Below are positions 22,078 to 22,477 of a stretch of 22,477 bases of DNA, piece after piece (the stretch's first letter is position 1; every line of letters begins with the position of its first letter). Below the pieces are notes generated by a model, which saw nothing but the letters and a program-made list of their open reading frames with translations, was not told the origin of the DNA and searched no databases. Origin of the DNA: a virus; IMG/VR virus record IMGVR_UViG_3300049431_000007, positions 1 to 22,477 of that record, one strand, 5' to 3'. The position numbers and the translations under genes were made by a program.

Positions 22078-22477
22078 TTAAATTCTATATTCTTTCAAAA
22101 CTTTACTTTCTTCGTGCATACCATTGCTTGATGTCCTAGCACATCTTCTTGAACAGTAGTCACTTTTCTTTGTCTTTATCACAAGGTGTGTATTGTTTCT
22201 ACTTTTAGAGAAAATTGCATCACATACGCCACATTGGATCTCGACCATCTATTTCGATTTTCTATTCTACAAAATTCCTTTCAAGTTATTTTGATAGACT
22301 GTCAAGATTTGAAAATTTTCAATCCTGTCATCTAACTTATCTCCGTTTATGTGATCGACTACTAGCTCATCATCAATGAAATTCCCAATTTCTACTGATA
22401 ACAGATACCTAGCATATGATACCGTTGATCTATCATCTTTAGAATTGTATAGGATCACATTTCTTCTCGGTTCTTTG
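22078..22477 (-). CDS. HNH homing endonuclease with cysteine-rich C-terminus (amber-recoded, 5' partial)
   Basis: A minus-strand frame open from the right edge, read through TAG at 22269-22267 and 22251-22249, ending TAA 22080-22078; 132 residues are visible. Before the first TAG: RSTVSYARYLLSVEIGNFID, then the HNH core ELVVDHINGDKLDDRIENFQ, then ILTVYQNN. Between and after the TAGs: NRKSK, then MVEIQCGVCDAIFSKSRNNT and HLVIKTKKSDYCSRRCARTS. The CxxC and CxxxC pairs are a zinc-finger-like arrangement typical of the C-terminus of phage HNH proteins. Ending at the first TAG would remove all four cysteines. A GTG at 22458 could start a shorter product, but the frame continues upstream (KEPRRN). 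Probable role: mobile endonuclease gene at the edge of the late cluster. Confidence 0.85.

Noticed and set aside
22081-22266. Calling 22081-22266 non-coding.
   Set aside because: On the minus strand it is the continuation of the HNH gene through two TAGs, with a recognisable cysteine-rich domain, ending at TAA 22080-22078.

Overview
This window is a stretch of a contractile-tailed (T4-like, myovirus) bacteriophage genome that reads TAG as an amino acid, almost certainly glutamine (genetic code 15). It carries a T4 gp8-type baseplate wedge protein, a very large DUF4815-type tail/baseplate protein, two long tail fibres with related N-termini (one ending in a peptidase S74 intramolecular chaperone), small virion proteins and a DUF6447-like protein. 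It also has a 2-oxoglutarate/Fe(II) oxygenase and an HNH homing endonuclease. Such gene sets are typical of environmental T4-like phages related to cyanophages; the host cannot be named from this window.

The dominant feature is that seven genes are interrupted only by in-frame TAG, 18 times in total and on both strands. All sixteen annotated genes end at TAA or TGA and none at TAG. Once TAG is read through, the fragments join in one frame into complete, recognisable proteins. In the first gene, an 18-residue repeat has CAG at position 11 in seven copies and TAG in an eighth. Two tandem paralogues become seven-bladed propellers like their TAG-free sibling. An HNH endonuclease gains its cysteine-rich C-terminus.

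Layout, left to right. 1-1143: C-terminal part of a repeat-rich virion protein. 1210-1671: small tail-fibre-like structural protein. 1701-4355: gp8-like baseplate wedge protein enlarged by inserted glycine-rich beta repeats. 4389-8312: long tail fibre. 8319-8651: small structural protein. 8666-12693: three paralogous seven-bladed propeller genes with a probable tail-fibre-assembly gene between the second and third. 12839-18388: DUF4815-type protein. 18391-18597: small coiled-coil protein. 18624-20945: S74-processed tail fibre. 20942-21365: two small overlapping genes. After a convergent boundary with an intrinsic terminator, the minus strand carries a 2OG oxygenase (21358-21864), a small unknown (21861-22061) and an HNH endonuclease (22078 to beyond the right edge).

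The plus-strand genes look like one late virion module (baseplate, fibres, candidate receptor-binding propellers). T4-type late-promoter-like sites (core TAAATA) lie at several gene junctions. Both long fibre genes have the same GATAAATA box ending exactly 28 bases before the ATG. At the first of these, a terminator-like hairpin would also hide the ribosome binding site in read-through RNA, as in several T4 late genes. No suppressor tRNA, release factor, replication gene or CRISPR array was seen here.
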